In this document: positions 24,806 to 34,630 of the stretch, one piece after another
How the letters are laid out: every line of letters starts with the position of its first letter
Position numbering within the stretch: the stretch's first letter is position 1
Assembly (NCBI GenBank): GCA_902362805.1
Contig: CABIXY010000004.1
Location: 186,001 to 250,000 of the forward strand
Reading direction: 5' to 3'
Length of the DNA: 64,000 bases
Source of the DNA: Eubacteriaceae bacterium
GTDB lineage: Bacteria > Bacillota > Clostridia > Peptostreptococcales > Anaerovoracaceae
Notes under the pieces: generated by a model
The model's input: only the letters and a program-made list of their open reading frames with translations
Told to the model about the DNA's origin: nothing
Database searches by the model: none
Translations under genes and position numbers: made by a program

Positions 24806-25393
24806 TTATTCCTCCAGAATCTTTTCGATTTCCAAAAGCAATTGGTCGTACCCCGTCTTTTTTAAGGCGGAAACAGGAATCACCTTGTCTTCAGCTGAAA
24901 GTTCCAAAGTTTTACGGATTAACGAAATGTTCTTGTTCAGTTCACTTTTAGAAACTTTATCAGCTTTTGTTGCGACTACGATACCATCCAAACCGTAATG
25001 TCTCAGATACTCATACATCTGTAGATCCTGCGCTGTCGGCTTGTGCCTCACATCCACCAACTGAACGACTTTTCGCAGCCCTTCTCTGTGTTGGAAATAG
25101 GTTTCCATCATATCGCCCCAGTTCTCTGTCACAGATTTAGAGACTTTAGCGTAGCCGTATCCTGGCAGATCGACGATTCGAAAGGAATCGTTGATCAGGT
25201 AGAAGTTGATGGTTCTTGTCTTGCCCGGACTTCCGCTGACTCTGGCTAACTTTTTTCTGCCAGTCAAGAGATTCAGCAGTGAGGATTTCCCCACATTTGA
25301 TCTGCCTGCGAAAGCAATTTCCGGCATGGTGTCAGGTGGATATTGACTTGGTTTTACACCGACAGTATCCAGTTCTGATTTTATAATTCTCAT
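24806..25393 (-). CDS. ysxC: Ribosome-biogenesis GTPase YsxC/EngB
   Basis: Essential GTPase for large ribosomal subunit assembly. G1 is AGRSNVGKSSLLN, the G2 Thr is in GKTRTINFY, G3 is DLPGYGYAK and G4 is TKADKV (near residue 145), with SALKKTG as G5. The 195-residue length is standard. The gene lies 7 bp after lon, the classical lon-ysxC order of Bacillota. Confidence 0.95.
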   Translation of the reverse strand: MRIIKSELDTVGVKPSQYPPDTMPEIAFAGRSNVGKSSLLNLLTGRKKLARVSGSPGKTRTINFYLINDSFRIVDLPGYGYAKVSKSVTENWGDMMETYFQHREGLRKVVQLVDVRHKPTAQDLQMYEYLRHYGLDGIVVATKADKVSKSELNKNISLIRKTLELSAEDKVIPVSALKKTGYDQLLLEIEKILEE

Positions 25394-25400
25394 TGTTTAC

Positions 25401-27767
25401 CTACTTTACTAATGCCTCTTCCAGTGCTCTGCTGACATCGTCGATCAAAACAAATTCCAGCTGTTTTCGCACTGCATTTGGAATCTCGCTGATATCTCGT
25501 TCATTTTCGCTTGGCAGAAGCACTTTCTTGATGCCTGCTCTATGGGCAGCCAACACTTTTTCTCTAATGCCGCCCACCGGCAGAACTTTTCCTCGTAATG
25601 TGATTTCTCCCGTCATCGCCACGTCTCTTCTCACCGGTGTCTTGGTCAGCGTGGAAATAACCGCTGTGCACATAGTCACGCCGGCAGAAGGTCCGTCTTT
25701 TGGAACTGCTCCTTCCGGAATGTGAACGTGCAGATCATATTTCTTGTAGAAATCCTCTTCAATGCCCAGCTTGTCAGCGACCGACCGAATATAGCTGATG
25801 CCCGCTTTGGCAGACTCCTGCATCACATCTCCCAGCTGTCCCGTCAGAACCAGCTTGCCACTGCCCGCTACAGCTGTGGTTTCTATCTGCAGCGTATCAC
25901 CGCCGACGATGGTCCATGCCAGACCAGTTGTAACGCCTACTTGATTTTTACCTTCTACGATATCGTAATGATACCTCTTCTTGCCCAGATATTTCTCCAG
26001 GTTTCCCGGCGTGATCGTATAGGATTTGGCCTTGTTGGTCACAATTTTTCTGGCAACCTTACGGCAGAGATTTGCAATCTCTCGCTCCAGATTTCTCACA
26101 CCAGATTCTCTCGTGTAATAGTTGATTAAATCGTGCAGGGCTTTTTCGGAGATTTTGATGTTCTCCTTCTTGAGACCGTGCTCTTTGGTCTTCTTCGGAA
26201 TCAGATACCTCTGCGCAATTTTTACCTTTTCTTCTTCTGTATAACCCGGCACTTCGACGATTTCCATTCTATCGAGAAGCGGTCTTGGAATGGTATCCAC
26301 CGAATTGGCTGTCGTAATAAACATCACTTTAGAGAGATCAAAAGGAATCTCCAGGAAGTGATCTGTGAAAGTATTGTTCTGCTCCGGATCCAAAACTTCT
26401 AACAGGGCCGATGCCGGATCCCCCTTGAAATCCGCTCCAATCTTGTCCACCTCGTCAAAGAGGAATACTGGATTGTTGGTCCCTGCGTCTTTGATGCAGG
26501 AAATGACTCTGCCCGGTATCGCTCCGATATAAGTTCTTCTGTGGCCTCTGATTTCAGCTTCATCACGAACGCCGCCTAAAGACATTCTGACAAATTCTCT
26601 GCCAGATGCTCTGGCGATGGATTTGGCGATAGAAGTCTTTCCTACTCCCGGAGGTCCTACCAGACAGAGAATCGGACCTTTGATGGCCTTAGAGAGATGA
26701 ATCACTGCCAGATATTCCAGCACCCTCTCCTTTACCTTATCTAAGCCGTAGTGATCCTCGTTGAGGATTTTCTCCGCTTTTTTCAAATTGACGTTGACCT
26801 TGGAGGACTCTTTCCAAGGCAGGGCTAAGATCGTCTCCACATAGTTTCTGATGACCGTGGCCTCTGCTGAGGATGGCATCATCTTCGAAAATTTATCGAT
26901 TTCCTTCTTTATCTTGCCTTCTACCTTCTCATCGAGCTGAAGTTCTTCCAGGGCTTTCAACCAATCTGCAGCTTCAATGCCAGCATCCTCATTGACGCCC
27001 AGCTCTTCCTGTATCGCCTTCATCTTTTCTCTGAGAAAATATTCCTTTTGATTGTTGTCGATGCTCTCTTTTACCTTTTGCGATAGTTCTTTCTCTATGA
27101 CAGCGATTTCATTTTCTTCCGCGATCATACTGGTCAATACCTGAATCCGCTGAGAAAAGTCCAAAGTTTCTAATACTTTCTGTTTTTTGCTGCACGGAAT
27201 CATCAGCTCACTGACGATCTTGTCTACCACCACTGCCGGCATCTGACTGGAAACAGCTTTATCTACCACTTCATCGGTAACTTGACCGGTCAAAGCAGCA
27301 TACTCGATAAAACTTTCTGTCAATATGCGCATTGCAGCTTTATCCTCCATGGACAAGCTGTCTGTGTCAATATCCTCTTCTATTCTTCTCACCGTGCAGG
27401 ACATATAACTTTCTTCTGTAACGCGTTCAGTGACCTCTGCCCTGCAGATTCCTTCCACTAAAACTCGCACCGCATCGCCTTGGATTTTCAGCATCTGTTT
27501 GATTTTGACGATGCAGCCGATGGCATAAATGTCCTCGAAAGTCGGAATCAAGACGCTCTCATCCTTCTGCGTAGATACAAATATCAGTTTATCGGTTGCC
27601 ATGGCTTTTTCCAGTGCACGAATTGATTTCTCTCTACCTATGTCAAAATGAACAACAGTGTTTGGAAATATGGATACACCCCTGAGCGGAATGCAGGGAA
27701 AAAGATCTTTTCTCTCCTCTTGTTCTTCATTTCGTTCTTCGGTCTCTCTCATTATTTCATCACTCAT
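25401..27767 (-). CDS. lon: ATP-dependent protease La (Lon)
   Basis: Cytoplasmic AAA+ protease that degrades misfolded and regulatory proteins. Order of parts: N-terminal substrate domain (LFPCIPLRGVSIFPNT), AAA module with Walker A GPPGVGKTSIAKSIA (about residue 360) and Walker B VFLFDEVDK, then the C-terminal Ser-Lys protease domain with PKDGPSAGVTM (catalytic Ser) and the GGIREKVLAAHRAG Lys region. The 788-residue length is standard for LonA. It ends the clpP-clpX-lon-ysxC order. Confidence 0.96.
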   Translation of the reverse strand: MSDEIMRETEERNEEQEERKDLFPCIPLRGVSIFPNTVVHFDIGREKSIRALEKAMATDKLIFVSTQKDESVLIPTFEDIYAIGCIVKIKQMLKIQGDAVRVLVEGICRAEVTERVTEESYMSCTVRRIEEDIDTDSLSMEDKAAMRILTESFIEYAALTGQVTDEVVDKAVSSQMPAVVVDKIVSELMIPCSKKQKVLETLDFSQRIQVLTSMIAEENEIAVIEKELSQKVKESIDNNQKEYFLREKMKAIQEELGVNEDAGIEAADWLKALEELQLDEKVEGKIKKEIDKFSKMMPSSAEATVIRNYVETILALPWKESSKVNVNLKKAEKILNEDHYGLDKVKERVLEYLAVIHLSKAIKGPILCLVGPPGVGKTSIAKSIARASGREFVRMSLGGVRDEAEIRGHRRTYIGAIPGRVISCIKDAGTNNPVFLFDEVDKIGADFKGDPASALLEVLDPEQNNTFTDHFLEIPFDLSKVMFITTANSVDTIPRPLLDRMEIVEVPGYTEEEKVKIAQRYLIPKKTKEHGLKKENIKISEKALHDLINYYTRESGVRNLEREIANLCRKVARKIVTNKAKSYTITPGNLEKYLGKKRYHYDIVEGKNQVGVTTGLAWTIVGGDTLQIETTAVAGSGKLVLTGQLGDVMQESAKAGISYIRSVADKLGIEEDFYKKYDLHVHIPEGAVPKDGPSAGVTMCTAVISTLTKTPVRRDVAMTGEITLRGKVLPVGGIREKVLAAHRAGIKKVLLPSENERDISEIPNAVRKQLEFVLIDDVSRALEEALVK

Positions 27768-27787
27768 AATTTCACCCTTTCATTTCA

Positions 27788-27811
27788 AAGAAAGGCGACA
27801 TAAGCCGCCTT
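27788..27811 (-). terminator. Intrinsic terminator or attenuator between clpX and lon
   Basis: Stem AAGGCG/CGCCTT (27792-27797 and 27806-27811) with an 8-nt loop, followed on the minus strand by TCTTTG. It is short, so readthrough into lon is likely. Confidence 0.55.
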
Positions 27812-27814
27812 CAT

Positions 27815-29089
27815 TTAAGAGGCATCTGCCTCGCTATTCTTATTTTTTTCATCCCCAAGGACCAAAGTCGGCTCTTTCTCCTCATCAATGGTTCCCTTTG
27901 TGACGATGCATTTCTGTACATCTTCTCTGGAAGGAATCTCAAACATGATGTCCGTCATGGCCTTCTCAAAGATGCTCCGCAGTCCCCGCGCGCCAGTTTT
28001 TCGCTCAATTGCCTTTTTCGCAATAGCGCTAACCGCATCTTCTTCAATTTCCAGTTCCACGTGATCCAGCGCAAAGAGTTTCTTATACTGTTTAATTAAG
28101 GCGTTCTTTGGCTCTTTCATAATTCTCACCAGAGCATCTTCTGTCAACTCCTCTAAAGTCACGATGACAGGCAGTCTGCCGATGAATTCTGGAATCAGAC
28201 CGAATTTCAGCAAGTCTTCCGGCTGTATATGTTTTAAAAGATCTTCTTCGTCTTTTTTATTTAAGACAAATTCAGAATTGAACCCGATCACACGCTCACC
28301 CATTCTTCTCTGGATGATGGTATCAAGTCCGTCAAAGGCTCCTCCGCAGATAAACAGAACGTTAGTAGTGTCAAATTGGATGAACTCCTGGTGAGGATGT
28401 TTTCTTCCTCCCTGTGGAGGCACGTTTGCCACTGTTCCTTCTAAAATCTTCAAGAGCGCCTGCTGTACGCCTTCGCCGCTGACATCTCGCGTAATCGACG
28501 GGTTATCAGACTTTCTGGCAATCTTGTCAATTTCATCTACATAAATGATACCCTTCTGTGCTTTTTCTATATCGTAATCTGCTGCCTGTACCAGGCGAAG
28601 CAGAATGTTTTCTACGTCTTCACCAACGTAACCGGCTTCTGTCAACGCTGTAGCATCAGCAATGGCAAAAGGTACGTTGAGGATTTTGGCCAAAGTCTGT
28701 GCCAATAATGTCTTACCGGAACCAGTTGGTCCTATCATGACGATATTGCTCTTCTGCAGATCGACATCTTTCTCTTTATCACCAATTCCGTTGATTCTCT
28801 TGTAATGGTTGTAGACAGCAACTGCCAAAGCTTTCTTGGCCGGATCCTGGCCAATGACATAGTCAGACAGTGTCTCGTAAATCTCTTTTGGTTTTGGAAG
28901 TTCGTATTTGACGCTCTCTGTAGTCGTCTCTGCATCTTTGATGGCGTCCGCTACGATATCCATGCACATTTCTACGCATTCATCACAGATATATACGCCG
29001 GGGCCTGCAACCAGGCGTCTTACCTGGCTCTGCGGTTTCCCACAAAATGAGCATCTCAATTGTTTGTTGTCATCATATTTATCTGACAT
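27815..29089 (-). CDS. clpX: ClpX unfoldase
   Basis: AAA+ unfoldase that feeds ClpP. The N-terminal zinc finger is present ([14 protein letters not shown], then CDECVEMC). Walker A is [13 protein letters not shown] (about residue 118), Walker B is [11 protein letters not shown], the pore loop is GYVGED, and the ClpP-binding loop is ERVIGF. The 424-residue length is standard. It follows clpP by 12 bp. Confidence 0.96.
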   Translation of the reverse strand: MSDKYDDNKQLRCSFCGKPQSQVRRLVAGPGVYICDECVEMCMDIVADAIKDAETTTESVKYELPKPKEIYETLSDYVIGQDPAKKALAVAVYNHYKRINGIGDKEKDVDLQKSNIVMIGPTGSGKTLLAQTLAKILNVPFAIADATALTEAGYVGEDVENILLRLVQAADYDIEKAQKGIIYVDEIDKIARKSDNPSITRDVSGEGVQQALLKILEGTVANVPPQGGRKHPHQEFIQFDTTNVLFICGGAFDGLDTIIQRRMGERVIGFNSEFVLNKKDEEDLLKHIQPEDLLKFGLIPEFIGRLPVIVTLEELTEDALVRIMKEPKNALIKQYKKLFALDHVELEIEEDAVSAIAKKAIERKTGARGLRSIFEKAMTDIMFEIPSREDVQKCIVTKGTIDEEKEPTLVLGDEKNKNSEADAS

Positions 29090-29101
29090 AAAAATCCCCC
29101 T

Positions 29102-29683
29102 TTATTTAGATGTGATAACTTTGTCGATCAGACCATATTTGCAGGCATCTTCTGCACTCATGAAGTTATCTCTGTCTGTATCTTTTTCAATCGTGGCCAG
29201 ATCCTGTCCGGTATTCTCACTTAAAATCCGGTTCAGTGTTTCCTTGGTTTTCAAAATCCATTCAGCGTGAATCTTGATATCAGATGCCTGGCCCTTTGCT
29301 CCGCCCAGAGGCTGGTGAATCATAACCTCTGCATTTGGCAGTGCGAATCTCTTTCCCTTTTTCCCCGAAGACAGCAAGAATGCTCCCATGCTTGCCGCAA
29401 GTCCGACGCAGATGGTGGATACGTCACACTTGATATACTGCATCGTATCATAAATAGCCATGCCGGCGGTTACAGAACCGCCGGGGCTATTGATGTAGAT
29501 ACAGATGTCTTTGTCAGGGTCTTCTGCTTCCAAGAATAGCAATTGAGCTACCACGAGGCTGGCGATATGATCGTCGATCTCCTCGCTTAAAAATATAATT
29601 CTATCCTTTAATAATCTTGAATAGATATCGTAGGATCTTTCTCCTCTGCTGGTCTGTTCAACCACGTATGGTACTAAAGCCAT
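29102..29683 (-). CDS. clpP: ClpP protease subunit
   Basis: Serine protease ring subunit. Catalytic Ser is in [14 protein letters not shown], catalytic His in [12 protein letters not shown], and the Asp in [15 protein letters not shown]. The 193-residue length is standard. It starts with [19 protein letters not shown], the usual mature N-terminus. It forms one unit with tig upstream and clpX downstream. Confidence 0.96.
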   Translation of the reverse strand: MALVPYVVEQTSRGERSYDIYSRLLKDRIIFLSEEIDDHIASLVVAQLLFLEAEDPDKDICIYINSPGGSVTAGMAIYDTMQYIKCDVSTICVGLAASMGAFLLSSGKKGKRFALPNAEVMIHQPLGGAKGQASDIKIHAEWILKTKETLNRILSENTGQDLATIEKDTDRDNFMSAEDACKYGLIDKVITSK

Positions 29684-29709
29684 TCTTCATGTCCCCCTTA
29701 AATAATTCT

Positions 29710-31041
29710 TTACTTTTCTTCTGCTTCTTCTGCCGGAGCTTCTTCAGCCTTCTCTACTTTTGTTACCTTTGCCTGGTCGTAGAGCATATCGATTACTTTT
29801 TTCAGCTGGATATCCTTCTTGAAGAATTTCATGTTGTCAGCACCGATCATTTCCTTAACCTGCGCTGTATCCATTTTGTAAGCAGCTGCCATGTTTGTAA
29901 GTTCTTCTTCCAGTTCCTCCTCAGTAACGTCAACCTTTTCGGCTTCAACGATGGACATCAGAACCATTCTGGTGGATACTTTCTTTGTCGCATCTTCTCT
30001 CAGTTCTTCGCGGAACTCTTTTGCATCCTTCTGCATAAACTGTAAGTATTGTTCTAAGGATAATCCCTGATATCTCAGCTGATGATCGAGATCCTGAGCC
30101 ATACGGTCGATTTCGTCTTCTACCATGACTCTTGGAACATCTGTCTTGTTGACCTGATAAACCTTTTCGATGACCGCATCTTTAGCGGCATTTAGAGACT
30201 GCTCATCGGCATTCTTCTGTAGTCTTGCCTCTGTTTCCTTCTTTAATTCATCTAAAGTATCATATTCGCTGACATCTTTCGCGAATTCGTCGTCAAGTTC
30301 CGGCAATTGTTCTTCTTTCACCTCGTGGATCAGGCAGTGGAACACTGCTTCTTTTCCAGCCAGGTCTTCTGCGTGGTATTCTTCTGGGAATGTGACAGTC
30401 ACATCTTTCTTTTCACCAGGTGTAACGCCTACAAGCTGTTCTTCGAAGCCTGGGATAAACATGCCGGAACCGATCTTCAATTCCTGTCTCTCCGCCGTGC
30501 CGCCTTCGAACTGCTCTTCTCCCACGAATCCGGAGTAGTCCAGGAGAACCGTATCTCCTTCTTGCACTGGTCTATCCGCTAAGATCATTCTCGCATTTCT
30601 CTTCTGCAGCGCTTCTATTTCTTTCTCAACATCTTCCGGCTTCACTTTCTCTTCTACCTGCTCCACTTCTACGCCAAAGTAGTCCTTCACTTCGATGACT
30701 GGGTATACTGGCACAGTGATGGTGATTGTCATAGGCTTGCTGTGTCCGATTTCACTGAATTCAGCTGCCGGGCTGTCGATGACTTCTAAGTCTAATTCAT
30801 TTATTGCCACAGGATAGCCGTCTCTAAACATATTGTTGATCGCATCCTCAAAAAAAATGCCCTCTCCGTAGTGCTTCTCGATGATGCTTCTAGGGGCCTT
30901 TCCCTTTCTAAAACCGTCTATTACAAACTGATCCTTTGATGCCTGATATGCCTTTACTACTGCAGCGTCAAACTCTTCAGCTGTAAAATCCATAGTAAAT
31001 TTCACATCATTCTTTTCTTTTGAAACAAATGTTGTCTTCAT
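29710..31041 (-). CDS. tig: Trigger factor
   Basis: Ribosome-bound chaperone and prolyl isomerase. The N-terminal ribosome-binding domain includes FRKGKAPRSIIEKHYG, with the FRKGKAP signature loop. The FKBP domain is at about residues 165-245 (GDTVLLDYSGFVGEEQFEGG, then GSGMFIPGFEEQLVG), followed by the helical C-terminal arms ending in an acidic tail. The 443-residue length is standard. It heads the tig-clpP-clpX-lon group with its own promoter (31113-31141). Confidence 0.95.
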   Translation of the reverse strand: MKTTFVSKEKNDVKFTMDFTAEEFDAAVVKAYQASKDQFVIDGFRKGKAPRSIIEKHYGEGIFFEDAINNMFRDGYPVAINELDLEVIDSPAAEFSEIGHSKPMTITITVPVYPVIEVKDYFGVEVEQVEEKVKPEDVEKEIEALQKRNARMILADRPVQEGDTVLLDYSGFVGEEQFEGGTAERQELKIGSGMFIPGFEEQLVGVTPGEKKDVTVTFPEEYHAEDLAGKEAVFHCLIHEVKEEQLPELDDEFAKDVSEYDTLDELKKETEARLQKNADEQSLNAAKDAVIEKVYQVNKTDVPRVMVEDEIDRMAQDLDHQLRYQGLSLEQYLQFMQKDAKEFREELREDATKKVSTRMVLMSIVEAEKVDVTEEELEEELTNMAAAYKMDTAQVKEMIGADNMKFFKKDIQLKKVIDMLYDQAKVTKVEKAEEAPAEEAEEK

Positions 31042-31112
31042 TGATATATATCCTCCTAAAATTATAGCAAATAAGTAGGCGCTTGGCCAATTCCGAACAT
31101 AGAATGCATATT

Positions 31113-31141
31113 ATTATACCTTTTTTGTCACACAAAGTAAA
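31113..31141 (-). promoter_or_regulatory. Promoter of the tig-clpP-clpX group
   Basis: Minus strand TTTACT (31141-31136), 17 bp, TATAAT (31118-31113). It lies about 70 bp upstream of the tig start. Confidence 0.65.
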
Positions 31142-31154
31142 GGAAATCTTAGCA

Positions 31155-31182
31155 AAAATGACTGCTTTTAAGCAGTCATTTT
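31155..31182 (-). terminator. Intrinsic terminator of the CYTH gene
   Basis: A perfect 13-bp stem (AAAATGACTGCTT and its complement) with T residues on both sides. It lies directly after the stop and could work in both directions. Confidence 0.85.
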
Positions 31183-31183
31183 A

Positions 31184-31801
31184 TCACATTAGGTCGAGAC
31201 CTCTTTTAAACTTGCTCGTATTCTCGGCGATCAGGCCATATTTCTCTGCCATATCATCGCCCAGAGCCTTCATGTCATCTTCCTCTCCAGAGTAGAGTTC
31301 TATTTCCAGTTCAGAAATAGGTGCAACCTTTCCGTTGCATACAATCTGTCCCTGGTCCACAGAGAGCTCACTGATAGATTTTCCCGTATCGAGCCGCATC
31401 TGCCTGCGTTTAAAATAAATATCCATCAATGGAATCAGCTTGCGTTTGCCGACGACCTGGCTGAGTACCTGACACATCTCACTCTGATCGAAAATATGGA
31501 TATCCGGTGTCTTCAGCTTTTCTTCGTCATCGACAGGAACGTTGATTTCCTCTCTCTTATGCATGCCTTCTTCGCTGGAACCATTCCACTTCAGGGTGGC
31601 TACCAGCTTGTTTCCTTCTTTTCTAACTCTGAAAGCCATCCCTTCGCGGTACAGCTTTCTGTCCTCTGTGTCAAAGTAAACAGCATGCATTTCTATTTCT
31701 TCATCGGAATTTTTATCCTTAATCTTTGACAAATAGGGATCTTGAAATATCTCCTCGATGACTTCATCCTTATCTATTAGATATTTAAGTTCAATTTCCA
31801 T
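31184..31801 (-). CDS. CYTH-domain triphosphate-binding protein
   Basis: Member of the triphosphate tunnel metalloenzymes (CyaB-thiamine triphosphatase family); bacterial members hydrolyse inorganic triphosphate or nucleoside triphosphates. The EXEXK signature is MEIELKYLI at the N-terminus. Strand Arg/Lys motifs are HAVYFDTEDRKLYREGMAFRVRKEG, VATLKWNG and HKREEINVPV. The chain is 205 residues, with no CHAD domain. ISELEIELYSGE and FKRGLDL finish the tunnel. The exact substrate is not known. Confidence 0.87.
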   Translation of the reverse strand: MEIELKYLIDKDEVIEEIFQDPYLSKIKDKNSDEEIEMHAVYFDTEDRKLYREGMAFRVRKEGNKLVATLKWNGSSEEGMHKREEINVPVDDEEKLKTPDIHIFDQSEMCQVLSQVVGKRKLIPLMDIYFKRRQMRLDTGKSISELSVDQGQIVCNGKVAPISELEIELYSGEEDDMKALGDDMAEKYGLIAENTSKFKRGLDLM

Positions 31802-31870
31802 ATGGTCCTCTTCTTTTCTTTTTTCTGTTGTTTATTTGCACATATGTTCTACCACAAAATTGCGAATTAG

Positions 31871-32584
31871 TCAATAGAAGACGTCTTCAATAGGGTAGAA
31901 ACCCGGTTTTTTCTCCTTCAGCCAAAGGGCTGCTTCAAGGGCGCCTTTTGCGAATATTTTCTTGGAAAAAGCCGTATGTTTGATTTCAATCACTTCATCC
32001 TTCAGGGCAAAGATGACAGTATGTTCACCAAATATGGTACCGCCGCGAACGCTGTGGATACCGATTTCATTTTTTCTCTTTTCCTCGCCTTTGCGGCCGC
32101 ACTTTCTTTCTCTCTCGTGATAAGGGTCGCAGACATCGGCCAGCATCAACGCTGTACCACTTGGAGAATCGGCCTTTTGGTTATGGTGTTTCTCTACGAT
32201 TTCAATATCCGAACACTCTTTTAAGAGGGGAGCTGCAAAGCCGATAATCCTTTTCAATGAGTTGATGCCGTATGAGAAGTTATAGCTTCTGATGACCGGC
32301 GCTTTTTCTGCCAGCTTTCTGATTTTTTCTTCATCTTCTTCCGTGAATCCCGTAGTAGCAAAGACGACGCCCACGTGTCCCTGTTTGGCTGCAATATAAC
32401 TGCAAATTCCATCCAGTGCATCCGGATGGCTGAAATCTATGACAATATCAGGCTGGTCAATGTCCCAGAGAGTCTCTCCCAAAGCGGGTTCGATGTTGCA
32501 GACCTTTTCAATACCTGGATTCTGCAGCGCCATATCTCTTACAATCCGGCCCATAGTCCCACTGCCTACGATGGCAATATTCAT
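31871..32584 (-). CDS. dapB: 4-hydroxy-tetrahydrodipicolinate reductase
   Basis: Lysine/diaminopimelate pathway enzyme that reduces hydroxy-tetrahydrodipicolinate with NAD(P)H. N-terminal cofactor loop IAIVGSGTMGRIVRDMA, then VIDFSHPD, FATTGFTEED, the catalytic EKHHNQKADSPSGTALML (HHxxKxDxPSGTA). The start MNIAIVG at 32584 has AAGGAAGTG upstream; the seven extra residues of the longer frame lie before that site. It is about 237 residues. Other dap genes are not in the window; it follows an NhaC antiporter by 39 bp. Confidence 0.93.
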   Translation of the reverse strand: MNIAIVGSGTMGRIVRDMALQNPGIEKVCNIEPALGETLWDIDQPDIVIDFSHPDALDGICSYIAAKQGHVGVVFATTGFTEEDEEKIRKLAEKAPVIRSYNFSYGINSLKRIIGFAAPLLKECSDIEIVEKHHNQKADSPSGTALMLADVCDPYHERERKCGRKGEEKRKNEIGIHSVRGGTIFGEHTVIFALKDEVIEIKHTAFSKKIFAKGALEAALWLKEKKPGFYPIEDVFY

Positions 32585-32623
32585 GTATTCACTTCCTTTA
32601 AACAAAATATATTCTATATCAGT

Positions 32624-33940
32624 TTATTCAGAAGGAAAAGGATTTGCCACTTTTTTCTGTATCCCATAACAGATCGGTACGAGAAATAGGAAAAAACTCA
32701 GGGGAACCGCTTCAAATCCCACCTGCATAAAACCAAGGGGCACGGAACAGGCGATAGCCCACGGCACGATGCCGGCCAGAAGAATGACCGAATTCTCCAT
32801 ATCCATTGCCAGTTCTTCTTTTGTCGCCCCCATCTCTTCATAAGGTTTCTTCAAGATGTCGTTGCACATCATGGAGGCAATGGTCTGATTGCAGAAGATG
32901 CATAAAGTCGACATGGTAACGACGATCATACCTCCAAAACGGCCGATTTTCCTCATTATCGGCTTTATCTTATCCTGCAGAACCGCCAACATATCAGTTC
33001 CGGAAAAGATGCCGGAATAGGTACTGGACAAAGCTACGATGAATACCACCTCGATCATGGAGACCAGGCCGCCGCCGTTGATGATGGCACCCAGGCTTCC
33101 CGTCGATTGATATCCTAGAAACATGGATTTTATCAACGGTAGAATCTCCATGTGCTGTACGAAAATGCTGATCAAAATTCCACTTCCAATACTGGCCAGC
33201 ATGGCATTGATGACCTCCACTTTCAGAAGCGGCAGCACCAACATGCAGATTGCCGGCACGATGCACCAGAGAGACACGCTGAATTCCCCTTGTAATGCAC
33301 TTAAAAAACTTTGATCGACGGTATGTATCGGATTGTAAAAAGAGAGCACTGCGTAGATGACAAAGGTGAGCGCCAGTGGGACGATGCCCGTCTTCATCAT
33401 CATCTTCACGTTGTCCAGAAGCTTTGTGTGGGTGATGGCAGCCACCAAAATCGCACTGGAGGATACCGGGGAGCCTCTGTCACCGAAGTAAATACCGCTC
33501 ATGACCACAGCAGCCGTAATTACTTCGTTGACACCGCCAGTGCGAGCCAGGGCGATAAAGATGACGCCTACGGTGCCGGCTACGCCGAAAGAAGTCCCCA
33601 AAGCGTAGGCCAAGAGGCAGCTCAGTACAAAGGTAATGATGAGAAACAGACTCGGCGTAATCACTTTGATGCCGTAATAGACGAAAAAGGTGATAGTGCC
33701 AGACGACCGCCATACCGCTGTGATAAAACCGATGATAAACATGACTTCCACTACGACGATGGCGTCCTTCAACCCATCTCTGCCCATCTTCATCAGGTCT
33801 TTAAACGTGAATCCCTTGCGAATGCCCACGACGATAAAGGCAATCAGACCAACAAAAAGAGCAATAACCGTCGTGTATCCAGTGGCGATACACAATATCA
33901 TTGCCCCGATAAAAATTGCGAAACTGAAAATTAAATCCAT
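32624..33940 (-). CDS. NhaC-family Na+/H+ antiporter
   Basis: Membrane antiporter of the NhaC/ion transporter superfamily that may exchange Na+ for H+ or carry a dicarboxylate or amino acid. The 438 residues form about ten to twelve hydrophobic segments. Family stretches are YALGTSFGVAGTVGVIFIAL and GIYFGDRGSPVSSSAILVA, which correspond to the ion-binding core. It directly follows a small membrane protein gene (adjacent stop/start) and precedes dapB. Substrate is uncertain. Confidence 0.85.
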   Translation of the reverse strand: MDLIFSFAIFIGAMILCIATGYTTVIALFVGLIAFIVVGIRKGFTFKDLMKMGRDGLKDAIVVVEVMFIIGFITAVWRSSGTITFFVYYGIKVITPSLFLIITFVLSCLLAYALGTSFGVAGTVGVIFIALARTGGVNEVITAAVVMSGIYFGDRGSPVSSSAILVAAITHTKLLDNVKMMMKTGIVPLALTFVIYAVLSFYNPIHTVDQSFLSALQGEFSVSLWCIVPAICMLVLPLLKVEVINAMLASIGSGILISIFVQHMEILPLIKSMFLGYQSTGSLGAIINGGGLVSMIEVVFIVALSSTYSGIFSGTDMLAVLQDKIKPIMRKIGRFGGMIVVTMSTLCIFCNQTIASMMCNDILKKPYEEMGATKEELAMDMENSVILLAGIVPWAIACSVPLGFMQVGFEAVPLSFFLFLVPICYGIQKKVANPFPSE

Positions 33941-34423
33941 TTAATCCTTGTCTCCCTTGCGTTTACTCATTAGCTCTTCTAACAACTGGTCATTGAGCAT
34001 CCTCTGTGTTTCCTTCAATGCTCCTTTGCCGGGCATATCCGTCAACTGCATAATCCAAAGATATTTTTTAAATGTGCATTCATCGAGTCTGTTCGTAATC
34101 GCTCTGTGCACGGCCGATACTTTATCCCTTCCATTTATGAGATAAACTCTGGCGATAATTCCACTCTTCAGCCTTTTGATCTCAATATAGCTCTCTACAT
34201 TTCCTGTCTCTGAAATCGCTTCTTTGATTTCTTTAGCGATTGTTTGGCCGATGAGCCTGGTCTGTTCGCTTCGCATCATCAACCAAAAGGAAACGGCTGC
34301 AATGATGGCCAGAATCACAGAAATGATGCTGCCGAAACTTTCCTGTGTGCAGAAGAACATGATGTAGCCCAGAGGAAAACACAACCACTTCGATACACTA
34401 ATTATTTTAACTGTTTTTTCCAT
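33941..34423 (-). CDS. Small membrane protein of unknown function (160 aa)
   Basis: The N-terminus has two hydrophobic segments (LCFPLGYIMFFCTQ and SIISVILAIIAAVSFWLMM). The remaining about 100 residues are cytoplasmic and basic, with mixed helix/strand character (YIEIKRLKSGIIARVYLING). No family is recognised. It abuts the NhaC gene (no gap), so it could be an accessory subunit or regulator of that transporter; this rests on position only. Confidence 0.55.
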   Translation of the reverse strand: MEKTVKIISVSKWLCFPLGYIMFFCTQESFGSIISVILAIIAAVSFWLMMRSEQTRLIGQTIAKEIKEAISETGNVESYIEIKRLKSGIIARVYLINGRDKVSAVHRAITNRLDECTFKKYLWIMQLTDMPGKGALKETQRMLNDQLLEELMSKRKGDKD

Positions 34424-34630
34424 CCTATACCTCTTATTTCCTATTCACTGGATTTTCTTAATTATTATATGCTCAATTGCGCATAATGTCAAAACAAAAA
34501 GACAAAGTTTAGCTTATCCAGGATTTTAAAAAAGAACCAAAGTTTTTTATCGTATGATTTGCAGTCGATTTATGTTATACTAATTATATCATCGTATTGA
34601 AAAGAAAGAAGTAATTGGGAGGATTTTATA